Positions 1 to 11,500 of a stretch of DNA of 64,000 nt are shown one piece after another. The stretch is from the NCBI GenBank assembly GCA_018881555.1, contig JACAXG010000068.1, positions 2,136,198-2,200,197 on the forward strand, read 5' to 3'. The translations under genes and the position numbers were made by a program. Numbering within the stretch: the first letter of the stretch is position 1; the number at the start of each line of letters is the position of its first letter. The DNA is from Amblyornis subalaris (taxonomy: Eukaryota; Chordata; Aves; Passeriformes; Ptilonorhynchidae). Under the pieces are notes generated by a model. That model made no database searches, was not told where the DNA came from, and saw only the letters and a program-made list of their open reading frames with translations.

Positions 1-599
1 GAAGCCAGGTGGAGCCAGTGATGCTCCAGCCCAGCTGGGCAGTCCTGTCCCAGTGCCTCGGGGTCACTTTGGCACAACACCCTTGACCAGAGCCCCAAGA
101 GGCACCAGGGCCACTCTCCCACCCTGGCTTGTCCCCGTTGTTCTTTTTTATTCCCGCACAGACTGGCTCTGCTGGGCACAGTTATTTTTCCTCCCCAGCT
201 GAAGTTTGAACAAGCAGCCCTGGGGAGTCGTTTTGGAAGCAGCTGCAATGTTTNTTGTCAGTGTGGGCAGGCTTTTATTCCTTTAGCAGCCATCTATCAC
301 ACCCCATCGGATCAATTGCTATTTCTCGCTGTTTGTCCTCAGAAGGGCTGGAAACTTTCCTTTTCCGTCCCGGAATGGGAGGAAAGATTGCAGTTCCAGG
401 GAGCAAGCAGCTCCATCCTGCACTGATGCACCAGGACTGGTGGAGCCAGGGTTTGTGCCAATACTGGGGAAGTCTTTTCATTCCCTCCCTAGCAGGGATG
501 GGTTGATTTACATAGCAGGGTTTCAAATCAGCAGAAATCACCGGTCTCAGTCCTAGTTCTGTTTGTACTTTTGAGTGACTCCTGAGCAGAAAGTTTTAT
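1..599. other. Unremarkable non-coding sequence
   Basis: I see no gene, transposon or tandem repeat here. Two short open frames at 255-506 (+) and 275-541 (-) overlap each other antiparallel, resemble no known protein and lack splice context, so I read the block as intergenic or intronic. Confidence 0.6.
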
Positions 600-1200
600 T
601 CTTATCGGNGGGAAACCATTAAAACGTGAACTGCAAATAAATTCAGCCTCTGCTTTCAATTCACTACCTCATCTGTATGCATTTAAGCAAACACAGGTAC
701 CTGCATTCACTCACAGTCTGGTTTTTCCAATTTTTTGCCATGTTAAACAATGTTAAGTGATCCCTTTACTATTTACTAAATGATAGTTTATTTTGCACTG
801 GTGTCAAACCGTACTTGGACAACTGGAACTGAATAAAAATGCACAAATCAGCACTTCAAACAGCCTTCTACCAATTACAAGTTCTTCGTGTGTGCTAGGC
901 AATAAAAATATTTTTATTAAAACATGCTTTGCATTTCAATCTGATTTGCTGCACAAAAGAAGAGCTACATGTGGTCAATAAAATTGAATCGTTTNTTTCC
1001 AATAACTGGGGCCAAAACCTCGGAGATGTTAGAGCTAATTGAATGAAAATCAGGTGCAAGAAGGCAATATCTGAGGTTGCAGAAGGAAAACCACTTTCCT
1101 GTACTACTTTTTAGTTTTGTTCTTACTAAATTTAAATTAATTAAATTTTGAGCTTTGTTACTGGATGAAAACTGCTTTAATAAAAAAAGTATTCTTTCTG
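600..1200. promoter_or_regulatory. AT-rich block, possible conserved non-coding element
   Basis: The block is clearly richer in A and T than its flanks. It contains homeodomain-type cores (a TTAATTAA stretch near 1137-1144, and CCAATTAC near 871) and three AATAAA hexamers on the plus strand. It also holds the perfect palindrome at 901-918. Such composition is common in vertebrate conserved enhancers, but I could not measure conservation. It could equally be neutral AT-rich DNA. Confidence 0.2.
901..918. repeat. Perfect 18-bp palindrome carrying AATAAA on both strands
   Basis: The sequence aataaaaatatttttatt equals its own reverse complement, so it puts the poly(A) hexamer AATAAA on each strand. 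There is no terminal exon on either side that I can support, so a role in polyadenylation is only possible. Confidence 0.8.
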
Positions 1201-1708
1201 CAATTCCTGAAAACAGCTGCTTTTCAAGTAGAGGCAGCCCTTCAGCAAGGCCACTGCAGGTGTTTAGCCAGGTTACATCCATCCTTTCAGTGGTTTGAAG
1301 CATCAGAAAACTTCAGCAGTAAATGTCTTNCTTTAGCATTTTCATTTATTATAAGTCTTTCAAATACGTTAAATTAAGATCTTAATATAGATGGTCAGAA
1401 TTTCACACTTAATTCTGGAGTTTGAAAAATCTGATTACTTTTAAGTCATCTATTGTTATCTGCCACATCTCCAGTAAAGAATTCTTTGCAGGCAGAACAC
1501 AAACCAGCTCCCAGGAAAAGAAAATTAACACCCACAGCTGGACACAGGGAATGCTCATCCAGCACATCGGCCAGGGCAGCCACACCTGAGCCAGGACAGA
1601 GCACACAGGTGCAAAAGCTGCTGAAAATTTAACATGCACCACATAAAAATTCAACCTTCCCTGGTCTCACACACCTTGTTTCTTCTGCATCCCACAAGAT
1701 GAGAGGAT
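1201..1708. other. Unremarkable non-coding sequence
   Basis: Nothing gene-like or repetitive is visible. Short overlapping open frames on both strands match no recognisable family. Confidence 0.55.
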
Positions 1709-1862
1709 TGTGGCTGCCCCATCCCTGGAAGTGTTCAAGGCCAGGTTGGANGGGGCTTGGAGCAACCTGGGCTAGTGGAAGATGTCCCTGCCCATGGCAG
1801 GGGGTGGGACTGGTTAAGCTTTAAAGTCCCTTCCAGGCCAAACCCTTCTGGGATTCCATGAA
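1709..1862 (+). mobile_element. CR1 LINE fragment, 3' end, 5'-truncated
   Basis: The segment begins with the CR1 3' signature 'tggctgccccatccctgg' and continues through 'gttcaaggccaggttgga', 'gagcaacctgg', 'gatgtccctgcccatggc' and 'aaagtcccttccaggcc'. It ends in a decayed version of the terminal 'attctatg' repeat. Only the last part of the element's 3' region is left, and no reverse transcriptase coding sequence is present. CR1 copies in birds are usually truncated like this by incomplete reverse transcription. One N interrupts the copy. Confidence 0.93.
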
Positions 1863-3388
1863 GCTGGATGGATTCTGAGGACCAGACAGCCCCTTGCCCC
1901 TCATCCAGCTGCCAGTTTGGGGTGGTGATCTGGCTTTTTGTCACTTTAAAGGTGACAAAAACTCTTGTCTTTTCCAAGCTGTGGGTGGAGGTCAGAGAAA
2001 CTTCAGTCTGTTGTTACCTTCAAGCAGAAGTGTCAAATTCTGATTGCCCTTTTACCAGATCACTGCGATCTACCAGCAAAATAATTTGCATCCACATAAA
2101 GGTACTTCAACTGCTACAAAAATCAGGAAACAAGTTCCAGTGAAGGCAGAGCCTTCCTTCAGCCCTTATTCCAGGAGTCACTGGATGTCTGCGCTGGAGA
2201 TGAGAAGGGTGACCAGGAATCGATGCTGACTTTGGCTCCACAGAGAAAAGGAAGCCGACAGGGCAGCAAATTGATTTGGACATGAGTAATTACTTAACTT
2301 ATTAGTGTCCTTGTCTGTCCCACCACCTAAAGCAGAGGCGACAGGCAGCTCAGGAGGAGCCTGCAAGCAGGATATCCACAGGATGCACATCCTGGGCCCT
2401 GAGCAGCCTGGGAACACCCGGCTCCCCCAAAGGACCCTTCCAACTTCAATTCTGTGGTGATCCTGTTTGTGCACATCCCTCCTTGCAAGTGCAACCCAGT
2501 ACCTGAGTTGTGTNGAGCAGCAATCCCTTCCAAAGGGAAAACAGGATACGTTGGGAAAAGCATGAGGAATGCGAGACGCAGAATGGAGGAGAGAGAATCT
2601 GAGAGTCCCGGCACGAGCAGTGACTCGGATGAAGGCAGTGGGTGCAAAATGCACAGATGCTGGGGGGCAGTCTCCCAGCCAGGGCTCTTTTCTGTGTGAT
2701 TACATTTATAGAAAGCCCAAACATACCCAAAAAATCATTATTCTGCAGTTTGGGCAGCTCCCTGTGGTGATGCACCACTGTTTGTGCCACACAGAAATTA
2801 ATTTATTACGTGTTTAGTGTCCCCTTTCCTACAGCTTATCCAGCCCCTGTGCCCATGCCAGCAAGAGGAATCCTTTGGGCCTTGTGCCTGGGTGTGGAAA
2901 CCCTCCAGTTCCAGCAGAAGAGCCTGCACTGCACCTTGTGCTCGCAGCAGAGCTCGGTAGTGCTGAACTCCCCCATGAAGAGGGTGTTTTACTGATTTGG
3001 GCACACTGAGGTGCTGCATCCTGGTGGCCACACCCCAGACACATCACCTCACCGAGGGCACAGGGTATCCATCCCCAGCACCACCTCAAAGGGTGTTACG
3101 TGGTGAAGGGAGGATGAGATCACCCACGCACACAGAAGAGAAACAACAGAAAAACAGCTCAAAACACAGGGTACATCTTCAAAACATTGGCCAGGAGGCA
3201 TTTGGTGGGAAATGTAGGCCAGCTCCCGCATGAGGGACATGCATTTTTCATGACCTTCCCCATCGTTGATATTTCCAACCTTCAAGCATAAGTACAGAGG
3301 GGTTTCCCTCCTCTCCTCCCACCAGCTGCAGCTTGGCCCTGCCGTATACAGGAGCAGCTCGGGGTGGGTGGAGAAGGAAGGGACTCAC
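1863..3388. other. Non-coding sequence with one octamer motif
   Basis: No gene or transposon is recognised. An ATTTGCAT octamer (POU-type site, reverse strand form) lies at 2084-2091. Several frames of 80-158 codons on the minus strand between 2178 and 2790 overlap each other in different frames and look like chance openings. Confidence 0.5.
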
Positions 3389-3426
3389 CAAGGAGTCCCT
3401 CGCTCTCTTAAAAGCCNAGCTTGATC
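3389..3426 (-). other. Possible 38-nt splice-flanked cassette
   Basis: On the minus strand a good polypyrimidine acceptor (cctactattttttctag) precedes 38 nt that end at TTG followed by GTGAGT. One frame through the cassette is open. The fit to splice consensus is good, but a 64-kb window should contain a few such pairs by chance, and I recognise no protein. Confidence 0.15.
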
Positions 3427-5689
3427 CTAGAAAAAATAGTAGGAAGAATGCGAGTCCTCCTTGAAGTGGAAAAAACAGAAATAATACACCCCATGAAGCA
3501 CTAAGCCACTGTTTAGAAATGACCAAGTGAGCAACAAGAGGAGGAATTTATCTTAAAAGATGCTGTCTTATTTTAATCCATCAAAAAGGGAGCTCACCTC
3601 CTGCCCCAGCCTCAGAGCCCGCCCGTCTCGGGCGGACAACGCAGGAAACATCAATAAGTGGGTGTTCCTGGCTGGTTGTGTTTCATCTCTGTGTTTACCA
3701 CCCCCTGCCGTGCAGATGAGAAGGGAGATGTGGGAAGCCTCAGGATAAAGAACGAAAAAAAGAAACCCCCCCAGACCTGGTGGAAGAACAGGGAAGTTTA
3801 TTTTTTTTATGAGGATTACCCTCAGGGAAGAAACACACTAACAACATTCATACCCCAGCCTGCGGTGAGCCATCACAGTCTCACCTCACACACGCTCTTG
3901 TCTCTGCTCGCTGCGTTTCACAGCTGCTGACACCTCACGGANGGGCTGTTCCACACTCCCATCCCTTGCTCAGCCCCAGGGAGCATCCTTGTGCAGCCGG
4001 GAGCCAGCGATGCCCATGGTCACCACCCAGCGATGCCCACGGTCACCCCCGGCTGGGGCTCCGGGTCTCCTCCTCCTCCTCCCCAAAGCCAGGTGAGCGG
4101 CTGAGGAAAGAGGATTCCCCCTCAGGGAGCCTTCACGAGGAAGCTCACTCAGGTTCCCGTCTTCAAAGCAAAAGAGCAGCTCAGAAAAAGCACATAAGCA
4201 CAAGGGGATTTTTTCCTCCCCTCCAAAGACTAAATAATGGATGGGGAAGAACTTTCTGTCTTCTGAACTTGCCCACGCCCGCTGCCTCCAGAACAAGGGC
4301 AGCATCCCCAGCTGTCCCACGGCAGCAGCACAAGTTGTGACCCCCCAGCAGAGGAAGAGCTGCCCCTGAGCTCCCACCCTGCTGACACACCCAGGAGCGC
4401 CAGCACCGGCCCCGTCCAGGAAAAGCCTCACACTGGTACTGAGTCTGTCGCGTACAAGTTGTACCCAGCCACGATCTGGGGGCTTTTCTGGGCTGAAGGA
4501 TTCCTCCTGGGGATGTGCAGCTAAGAGTCCCCCCCACAACTGAGGGCAGTTTCTTGAGAAAGCATTCCTTAAAGGAAGCACTGATCTTTCTGGAGCTTGC
4601 AGGATAACTTGTCCCCATTTCTGGGCAGGACAGTGAGACCTCCCCTGTATCTGAGTGACAAATAAAGGCTGTGATCAGTGCCCTCTAAAGGGACACCTGC
4701 CATTAACAAATCTTATTTTAACTGCATTTTAATTCTAGCACAGCAGCCCCCAGCCCTCTGAACACAAGGTTTCTCCATGCAGGGTCATTTCAGCAATGCT
4801 TCCCTCGGCTGTAACTCACAGACCCATTCCCCCGCTCCCTCACACCCCCCTGGTGACATGCAGGAGCAGCACAGAACTCCTTTGGCATGAACAGCTATTT
4901 ATATCTGTCTCCCCCACACGGGCCATGTGGAAACACCCTGGACAAGCCCAGCAGAGCTGCAGCAGCATTTTGCTCTCTGCTTCTAGCCCTATCCATGCAG
5001 CAATGGGAATCACAGTGTAAGGAAGCTCTCCTGGGGCCTCTTAAGCACATACAGGAAGAATTTCCCTCACATCAGCTTGATATCAATGCAAAAGGATGGT
5101 GCTTCCATGCCTGGCTGCCAGCTGGGGGTTAAAGCCCCAAATTAGATGCTGAAGATCCTTTTGCATGGGGGTCTGGGTTAAAATTGAGTCCTGGCTTCAT
5201 CACAATGTAAGGTTGGGGACAGCCCAGGCACAACTCATCCCAATCCCCTCCTGCTTTCCAGGGCAGACACAACTCCCCCATCCCTTTGCTGCACACCAGC
5301 AAAGGTGTCAGTCAGGTGGGATCCCTGTTCTTTTGCAGGTGCGCTTTTTTTTTTTTGTAAACCACAAAAACCAAGTGAGTGACAAGGAGTAGGTGATACA
5401 GAAAAGCTTAAATCAGTGATGCCAACAAATGCTTCATATCAGCCAATACGCTGAGTGACAGCAGCCCTTTCTTTCACAGGTCCTGATGTCTTAATTGCAG
5501 CTGCTCTGCTCCAGCAGCATTCAAACTTCTCCCAGCACGCCCAGGAGCCGGCATCCAGGCGCCAGAGGAAATTTGCTGTGACAAATCTGCAAGAAACCCA
5601 GGACTCGAAGCCANGCCAGGGTCACGCCAGACACGGGGGTAGCAGCCGTGGAAGGTGCAGAGCCAGGGTTCCAAGTCCATGAGCATCCT
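3427..5689. other. Non-coding sequence, one short direct repeat
   Basis: A 23-bp direct repeat with one or two mismatches (agcgatgcccatggtcacc and its neighbour) begins at 4006 and again at 4029. The minus-strand open frame at 3970-4581 (203 codons) overlaps two others and has no recognisable family, so I do not call it a gene. Confidence 0.5.
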
Positions 5690-6170
5690 GCTCAGTGAAG
5701 CCTTCAGCAGGCTACAGGGCATTATACAGGGAAAATATGACTCTTATTTGCTGTATAAACAGATTTCAGCGGTGTTCATTACCCAGGCTGGCACCTCTGC
5801 TCAGCCGTGGCACATTAAATGCAAATAAAGGAGAAGGAGTTAAGTTGCATTTAGCTGCGCATTGTGGGGAGCTCGTGCTGATGAGGGGCTCGCAGAGGCA
5901 TTTCCCAGGAAAGCAGCCAAAGCTCCCTGACAGCCCTCTGTGCAAATTGCTAACTGCTCCTGCAAAGCTCACTGGGCTTTTCCTTCTTTTCCTTTGTTTT
6001 TGGACCTACATGAGTAACTGCTTCCCACATTAGCAAACACGCCACAGAGCCAGCGTTGGCCACTGTTGTTTAATTTTTCTTATTCGCAGCTGAAAAATTA
6101 AACAACAATATCAGTTATTAGCAGCAGCCCTTTACAACATGCTGAACAGAGCTATTTTGCAACATTTCCA
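5690..6170. promoter_or_regulatory. Regulatory-looking block with POU octamer and hairpin
   Basis: A canonical octamer ATGCAAAT lies at 5819-5826. It is followed by low-complexity-free, AT-leaning sequence and by a strong inverted repeat at 6064-6107. The ATGCAAAT site is the established binding site of POU-domain factors such as OCT1. That the block is an enhancer or other conserved element is my inference from motif density; no alignment was available. Confidence 0.35.
6064..6107. repeat. Perfect 16-bp inverted repeat with 12-nt loop
   Basis: The left arm tgttgtttaatttttc (6064-6079) is the exact reverse complement of the right arm gaaaaattaaacaaca (6092-6107). The loop of 12 nt runs 6080-6091. 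Further pairing outside the arms is patchy. As RNA it would fold into a short stable stem. At 16 bp the stem is shorter than a typical microRNA precursor (about 30 bp), so a cruciform, a protein-binding dyad or a miniature transposon remnant are alternatives. Confidence 0.9.
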
Positions 6171-6442
6171 GCAGTAGCGGAATGAGAGATTTTAAGGATC
6201 AACAACCTGAGAGGCAGCAAAGTAACGCCCAGAGGTGGGAAGTTCTGTGGGACAGCTGAGCTGGAGAAAGAGGGTCTNAGATATGGATGAATCTCTGCCA
6301 CAATGGCAAAAAATTTTATAGAGTGGTGTTGGGGCATCCACAGCGAGTGACTGTGAACCCAGGGGTCCTCAGCACCTTTAACAGCAAGGCAAAACAGTTG
6401 GGCAGTCTGAGGCACTTCCAGCCCTTGCTGCTCTCCATCCAG
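6171..6442. other. Unremarkable non-coding sequence
   Basis: No gene, repeat or transposon is recognised in this short gap. Confidence 0.5.
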
Positions 6443-6486
6443 GTCTCNCTAAGGTTGGGAAGTATTTGGGGGGGATAACGATGGAG
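6443..6486 (+). other. Possible 44-nt splice-flanked cassette
   Basis: A pyrimidine-rich acceptor (gctgctctccatccag) precedes 44 nt ending GAG with GTAAGA behind it. One frame is open, giving 14 residues. It lies just upstream of a CR1 fragment. No protein family is recognised and chance pairing of splice-like sites is likely. Confidence 0.12.
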
Positions 6487-6570
6487 GTAAGAGCTGGACA
6501 CCAAAGATGTTCCTAAAGTGACAGCTAAAGAGAGTGCTGCTACTCATGCAGGAGGGCATTCTGTGTTAAT

Positions 6571-6720
6571 GGCTCCAAACTGACAGACAGGAGGTTTAGA
6601 TGGGATATTGAGATGAAATTCTGCCCTGTGAGGGTGCTGAGGCCCTGGCACAGGTTGCCCAGAGAAGCTGTGGCTGCCCCATCCCTGCAAGTGTCCAAGG
6701 CCAGGGCATCCAGCAGGACT
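6571..6720 (+). mobile_element. CR1 LINE fragment, part of the 3' region
   Basis: The copy reads 'ggctccaaactgacagac', 'ggtttagatgggatattg', 'ttctgccctgtgagggtg', 'cctggcacaggttgccc' and 'tgtggctgccccatccctg'. These are successive blocks of the avian CR1 3' region. It stops abruptly near 6720 and lacks the last part with the terminal octamer repeat, so it is truncated at both ends. Confidence 0.93.
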
Positions 6721-8428
6721 TGAAAGCAAAAGACTTTCAAATGCTTCTGCATCTTTCCTCTGTAGTCTGTGCTCATTCTATCCTGCAGTTATTTTTAATA
6801 ATTCACTCCAGAAATAATTTCCGAGACATTTCTCGCTGCCCACTGCCACGATTCCCCAGCCTGTGCCTCGCTGTGGAGCAGCAGCAGCTGGTCCTGGAGC
6901 AGACCTGCCTGGCCCTCTGCAGGACCACACACCCACCACCCCCACGCTGGTCGGGCTTCTTTAAAATACAATTATTCACAGGAAACTTTGGCTTTGCGGC
7001 AAGCCCCGCTGAGGCAGAGAGAGGATCCAGCAGCAGAGGCAAAGGGCACACGTTGCTCCCTGTTATTTCATTTGTGGTTCAAAGATCTGCATATCTGCCA
7101 GAAGCCTTTTCCCCCCCGCCCTCTTCTCCTGGCAGCTCTTTCAGCAGCAGCCCCTAACCCCTCGCAGTGCCACGGAGCTGATCCGAGCTGGGACGCCCAA
7201 GGCCAGCAGGGCTGGAGCAGCGTGGTGGTTCAAAGCCACCCTGGCAGATGGCAGCACCCTGCACGCCAGAGAAGACCCCACGCTGCCCCACCACATCCCC
7301 AGGAAATAGGAGCAGAAAGCCTCCCACGGTTTGCCAGCAGGGCACCCAGCCCAGGAACAAACCTGCTCGGGCACGGGGACAGGGACAGCAGGGCCAAGGC
7401 TCCCACTTGCCTCCCAAGGGCTCTGCCCGAGACCAAAGAGAGAACTTGGATAAAAATNTTAAATATCCCTATTTAAATCCAGGAGCACCCCCCACTTTTA
7501 AATTTAGGCTTCTCAGCTCTGAGGAAATAAGGATACTGTGGTGCTCCATAATTTCTTTTTATACTAATTTCCCAGGTTATTATGGAAGCAGGGAAATTTG
7601 CTTTCAAATGCTAATTCTTTTTGGGTTTTTTTGAAAGTACAATCCTCTGAGCCGGCTGGCTGTGACTGTGTGAAGGCTTTGTTTTAAAATTAAAACCTCC
7701 CTTCACAGAAATTTCAATAGCTACAATATTTCCATGGCTTAGGTGAGCCACGAGCAAAGACGACCTCAAAGACCCGCAGCAAGCCAGCTAAGCTGGGTTT
7801 TGCTTTGTGCACCCAAAGAGGCAAAGAAATAGCCTGGAACTAAGCTCAGGGAATGGAGAGCAGGATGGTTGTGCCTGGCAGAGCTAAAAAATGCAGAGGC
7901 ACCAGGAGGGCACCTCCTGCATAACTCATCTGCCTTCCAGCAGCAGCTCAGCAAGGAGAGCTGCACGGAGCTGGGGCCAGAAGTGAAGCCAGCACACTGA
8001 AGCAGCCAGAAAAAAAGGCAAGTTGGGCAAAAAAAAAGAAAGGATTNGAGTAGTCTCAAGCATCCCAATGTATTTTCCCATTTTACTCAATAACAAAGGA
8101 ATAACTGGGGAGGGTGACCAAGGTCCTTTCTGCGTGGCTGCTCCCCCAGCACATAATTCACACCTCCAACAACATTCTTAGGTTTATCCCTCAGGCTGTT
8201 TAAACCNTTGCAGAGGCACCTTTAGGTTCTGGGACAACATCTGCTCTACCCAAAAAAAGCCAAAATCACATAAACTGCTCTAGAGGGAGGGTGGTCCATG
8301 GCTGGGAGCTGAGNTCCAGCTGTGGGAAAGCAGNCTCAGCTTTGCCACAGTTTCTGCANCCTTCACCAAATCCTCTCATTTTTCTTTACACCATATGTTT
8401 CCTGTAAAGGGTAGATAGTTACACTTAC
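6721..8428. other. Non-coding sequence; AT-rich stretch 7440-7740
   Basis: The first part (6840-7440) is GC-rich and carries several overlapping chance frames on both strands. From 7440 to 7740 the sequence becomes AT-rich, with the POU-like motif ATGCTAAT at 7608-7615 and a small inverted repeat around gttttaaaattaaaac near 7680. This stretch could be an enhancer-type element, but there is no further support. Confidence 0.35.
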
Positions 8429-8512
8429 CTGCTATGGGTTTTGTGAGCATGGAGACACCAAACCAGTGAGGAAATCACACATTCAGAGCTGACCTCAGAG
8501 CCACAGATCCTA
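8429..8512 (-). other. Possible 84-nt cassette with consensus donor
   Basis: On the minus strand the sequence ends in CAG followed by GTAAGTGT, a perfect donor, and begins after ctttttttaaactatttag, a usable acceptor. One frame is open across all 84 nt (27 codons). The protein is not recognisable. It could be a non-coding RNA exon, a coding exon, or chance. Confidence 0.2.
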
Positions 8513-11500
8513 CTAAATAGTTTAAAAAAAGCCAAGCTGTGCTGAGACCCCTCATCAGCGAAAGACTGGGCTCAGCAATGACCAACCCCAACTCCCAGAC
8601 AAGCACACAGGGACACAGCTTAAGAAATACTGAGAGCACTTGTCAGTGAGTTCTCAAAAAAATCTGGAGTGTTTAGAGTTGTTTAACTGCTGCTTATGCA
8701 AAAACACACAAACAGCTTAAAGAACAAGCTGCATAAAGCCCCTAAGCCACACTTCTCCCCTTTTCTTGCTGCTCTTCACAAAATTAACTCAAAAAGCCTC
8801 ACCTCTGCTTGCCCTTGGCACATTCCCTCCAGATACATTTTACTGCCCAGTAAAGTGCAGCAAGTCCTTTTTTTTTTTCTGCTAAGTTTGCAGTCAGTGG
8901 ACAGCCAGAATAAACAAGCACCATTTTATTTATGTTTTTAATACTGCCCAGGAGTTACGAGGAGCTGGGTGGTAACTGCAGGGAAATCCCACAGAACATC
9001 TGTTTTTACTCCAGGGACTGATGGAGCCTTTTCCTCTCAAGGTCCCCCTGCAGCCCCAACACAGAGGAGGCTGCAACACGGGCCTGGCCCAGCAGCAGTG
9101 CCAACACATCCATGGTTTCTGTCCCCATTTTCAGTAGGATGAGCACCAGAGAGGAGTTTGGGGCTTCCCATATGTTGTGCACCCACTCCTGCTGCCAGGC
9201 AGAGGAAGGGGAAGCCATTTGTTAGCTGTGTCTGTCCTACAGATAATAAATAAGTAAGCAAATAATAAATAAGCAAACGTGGATCCTAGCACTGACAGCT
9301 TACACCAGCACATAATGCCTGGCACGGGAAAGAAGAAATAATTTATGTTTAAAAAGAAATAAGTTCTCGGCTGCTGTCGGTTCAGTAGAAATCCATTGTA
9401 CAGAACCCATAATTACAAGCATGGGGCCATCATAAGTCAATTTATTTCCTTTTTTCCTCCTTCCCAGTGGAGCTTTAAGGGGAAGGCACATTCCTCTAAA
9501 GAACCCAGTGCATTTCAGTGACACCTGCCCCGTTCCATGAAATAAAGCTCACCCCCTCACTTCATACAGCCCTGCATGGAGCCCAAAGCCAGCGCTACAG
9601 TCAATTCACAGATCAGGAATCACTCCTAATGGACACAGCATGACAAAATTCATTTAATATTCTCCTTGGATTCGAAATAATAATATTGTCAACTAAATAA
9701 AAGGCAAGCATTCATTTGTATGTAAAACAGTTGGTTATATCAGGCCTATTTATGTCTGCTCTGCCTTCCAGCTACAAAGATTTATGACTGAACACCCAAG
9801 GGACCTTTATATATCTATCCAAATCCATGCATTTTTTTATTAACCTGTGTACTGGCGTCTTGTACAACTTGGCGTGAAACAATAATATAGATTTTTTTCC
9901 CTTTATATTTAGACAAAGGAAGAAAAAGTCCCTGCCAATAACAGCAATAATGAATAAGCTCTGTCTGGGCTGGTTTGTCACACACGGATACAGATCTGTA
10001 TTTAAATGTACATGTTACGGACACAAGGGTCTGTACACACACAGAGGGGGTTCTGCTNCTCCCTCCTGCCTGTCCTTCTCCATCTCCCATTTCAATTCTC
10101 CCCCAGCCTTCCCACCTTCTTGCAATGCCAGACTCGTTCCTTCAATACCTCCCCGGTGACAGGGCAGAAACAGCCGCAATAAATTACTCAGTGTGCGTCC
10201 TTTTCATTAAATATATTTTTAAAAAGTGAAAGTTTGAAAGACAGGAGTGTGTTTGTAGAGAGGCAAAACAACCACCTTTATAACCCCAGGAAAATTACTG
10301 CTGGATGAAAGAGGTGAAAATCCNGAGGATGTGCAACAAAACCCAGCTGCTGTTCAGGTTAATGACACCAAAGAGTTTCTTAGNTTGACTATTTGGGGNT
10401 TTTTTTCTGANTTTTTTGGTTAGGCTGATTATAGCATTTCCCTTGTATAAGTTTTTAAAGCTGTGCCACCAAAGAGACTCCACATGTGACATCACTGGCA
10501 GCTGCCTGAGCCCCGAGGAGGAGAATGGGCCCAACCCCATTTTGTATTTTGGTGATGTGGAGGGCAAGACCCCAGTGCAGGAGGGGCTGAGCTGGCTGCT
10601 GCAGGGATGCTGGAGCCATCAGGAGTCTCTGCAAGGGAGTGGGATGGCAGCAGAATTAATCCTCTGTTCCCTGCTCACAACACCAAGGCAGCAAGGAACC
10701 CACTGAATCCAGGAGACTTCTGTAAATCAGATCCTCATGTACACTGAATTCTGCTAAAGTTCCATTTTTTACTTATAAAGAAACCAAACCAAACAAACAC
10801 TGCCCCAGGAGAGTCTTATTCGTCTTTCTTTTCCACTAAGACCTGCCAATGTTTGTTCTTTGGGGCTTGGCAGGGGAGGCAGGCAGGAGGTTGAGGTTTT
10901 TCTGGCGCATCCGATTAAAAAGAGCATTTGTATCCCAAACATCNTTCCATCTGGACATTCACCTGCCACACATGCACTGAGAGGTGGCATTACCCAATTA
11001 CTGTCACCCAGAGCAGTCCCTCCCCCTTCCCAGCANCAGGCAGGAAGCATCACCCCTGTCTGGAGCACTGCACCTTGTCACTTGAGGTGACAGGCTTCTT
11101 CCCCACCCTCTGCCTCTTCCAAGGCATAACTGAGCCCCTTAAGCAAGCAGTAAAACAAATCCAGGAGCTGGGTGGGAAAGCTCAAGCATAAATCTTCGGG
11201 GNTTTATACCACAGTACTGTATTTTTTTATGTTTAATAGCACAGGCTGAGGCAGAGCAATCCATCTCAAGCGAAAAGACCAACGTTTCCAGGTGTAGCTA
11301 TGGCTATGCAGCACTTGCTCTCATGTCTTAAAATCTCAGAGCATCTTGAATTTTTTCTAAAAGTGGCTCCTTGGGGTACAATTTTCAGCTGGGCTTCGTC
11401 CCACGCTCCTCCTACAAGGGTGCAGCCTGTCTTATCTGCAGCTGGGCACCTGCAGGGGAATAAAGATGAGAACCAGCATCTGCATTTGGGTCTGACGATT

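Noticed and set aside
3590..3697. Minus-strand exon with GGAG|GTGAGC donor
   Set aside because: One frame is open and the acceptor is fair, but the interval contains a CpG-rich small inverted repeat and another donor-like GTAAAC close to its start. Evidence is too weak.
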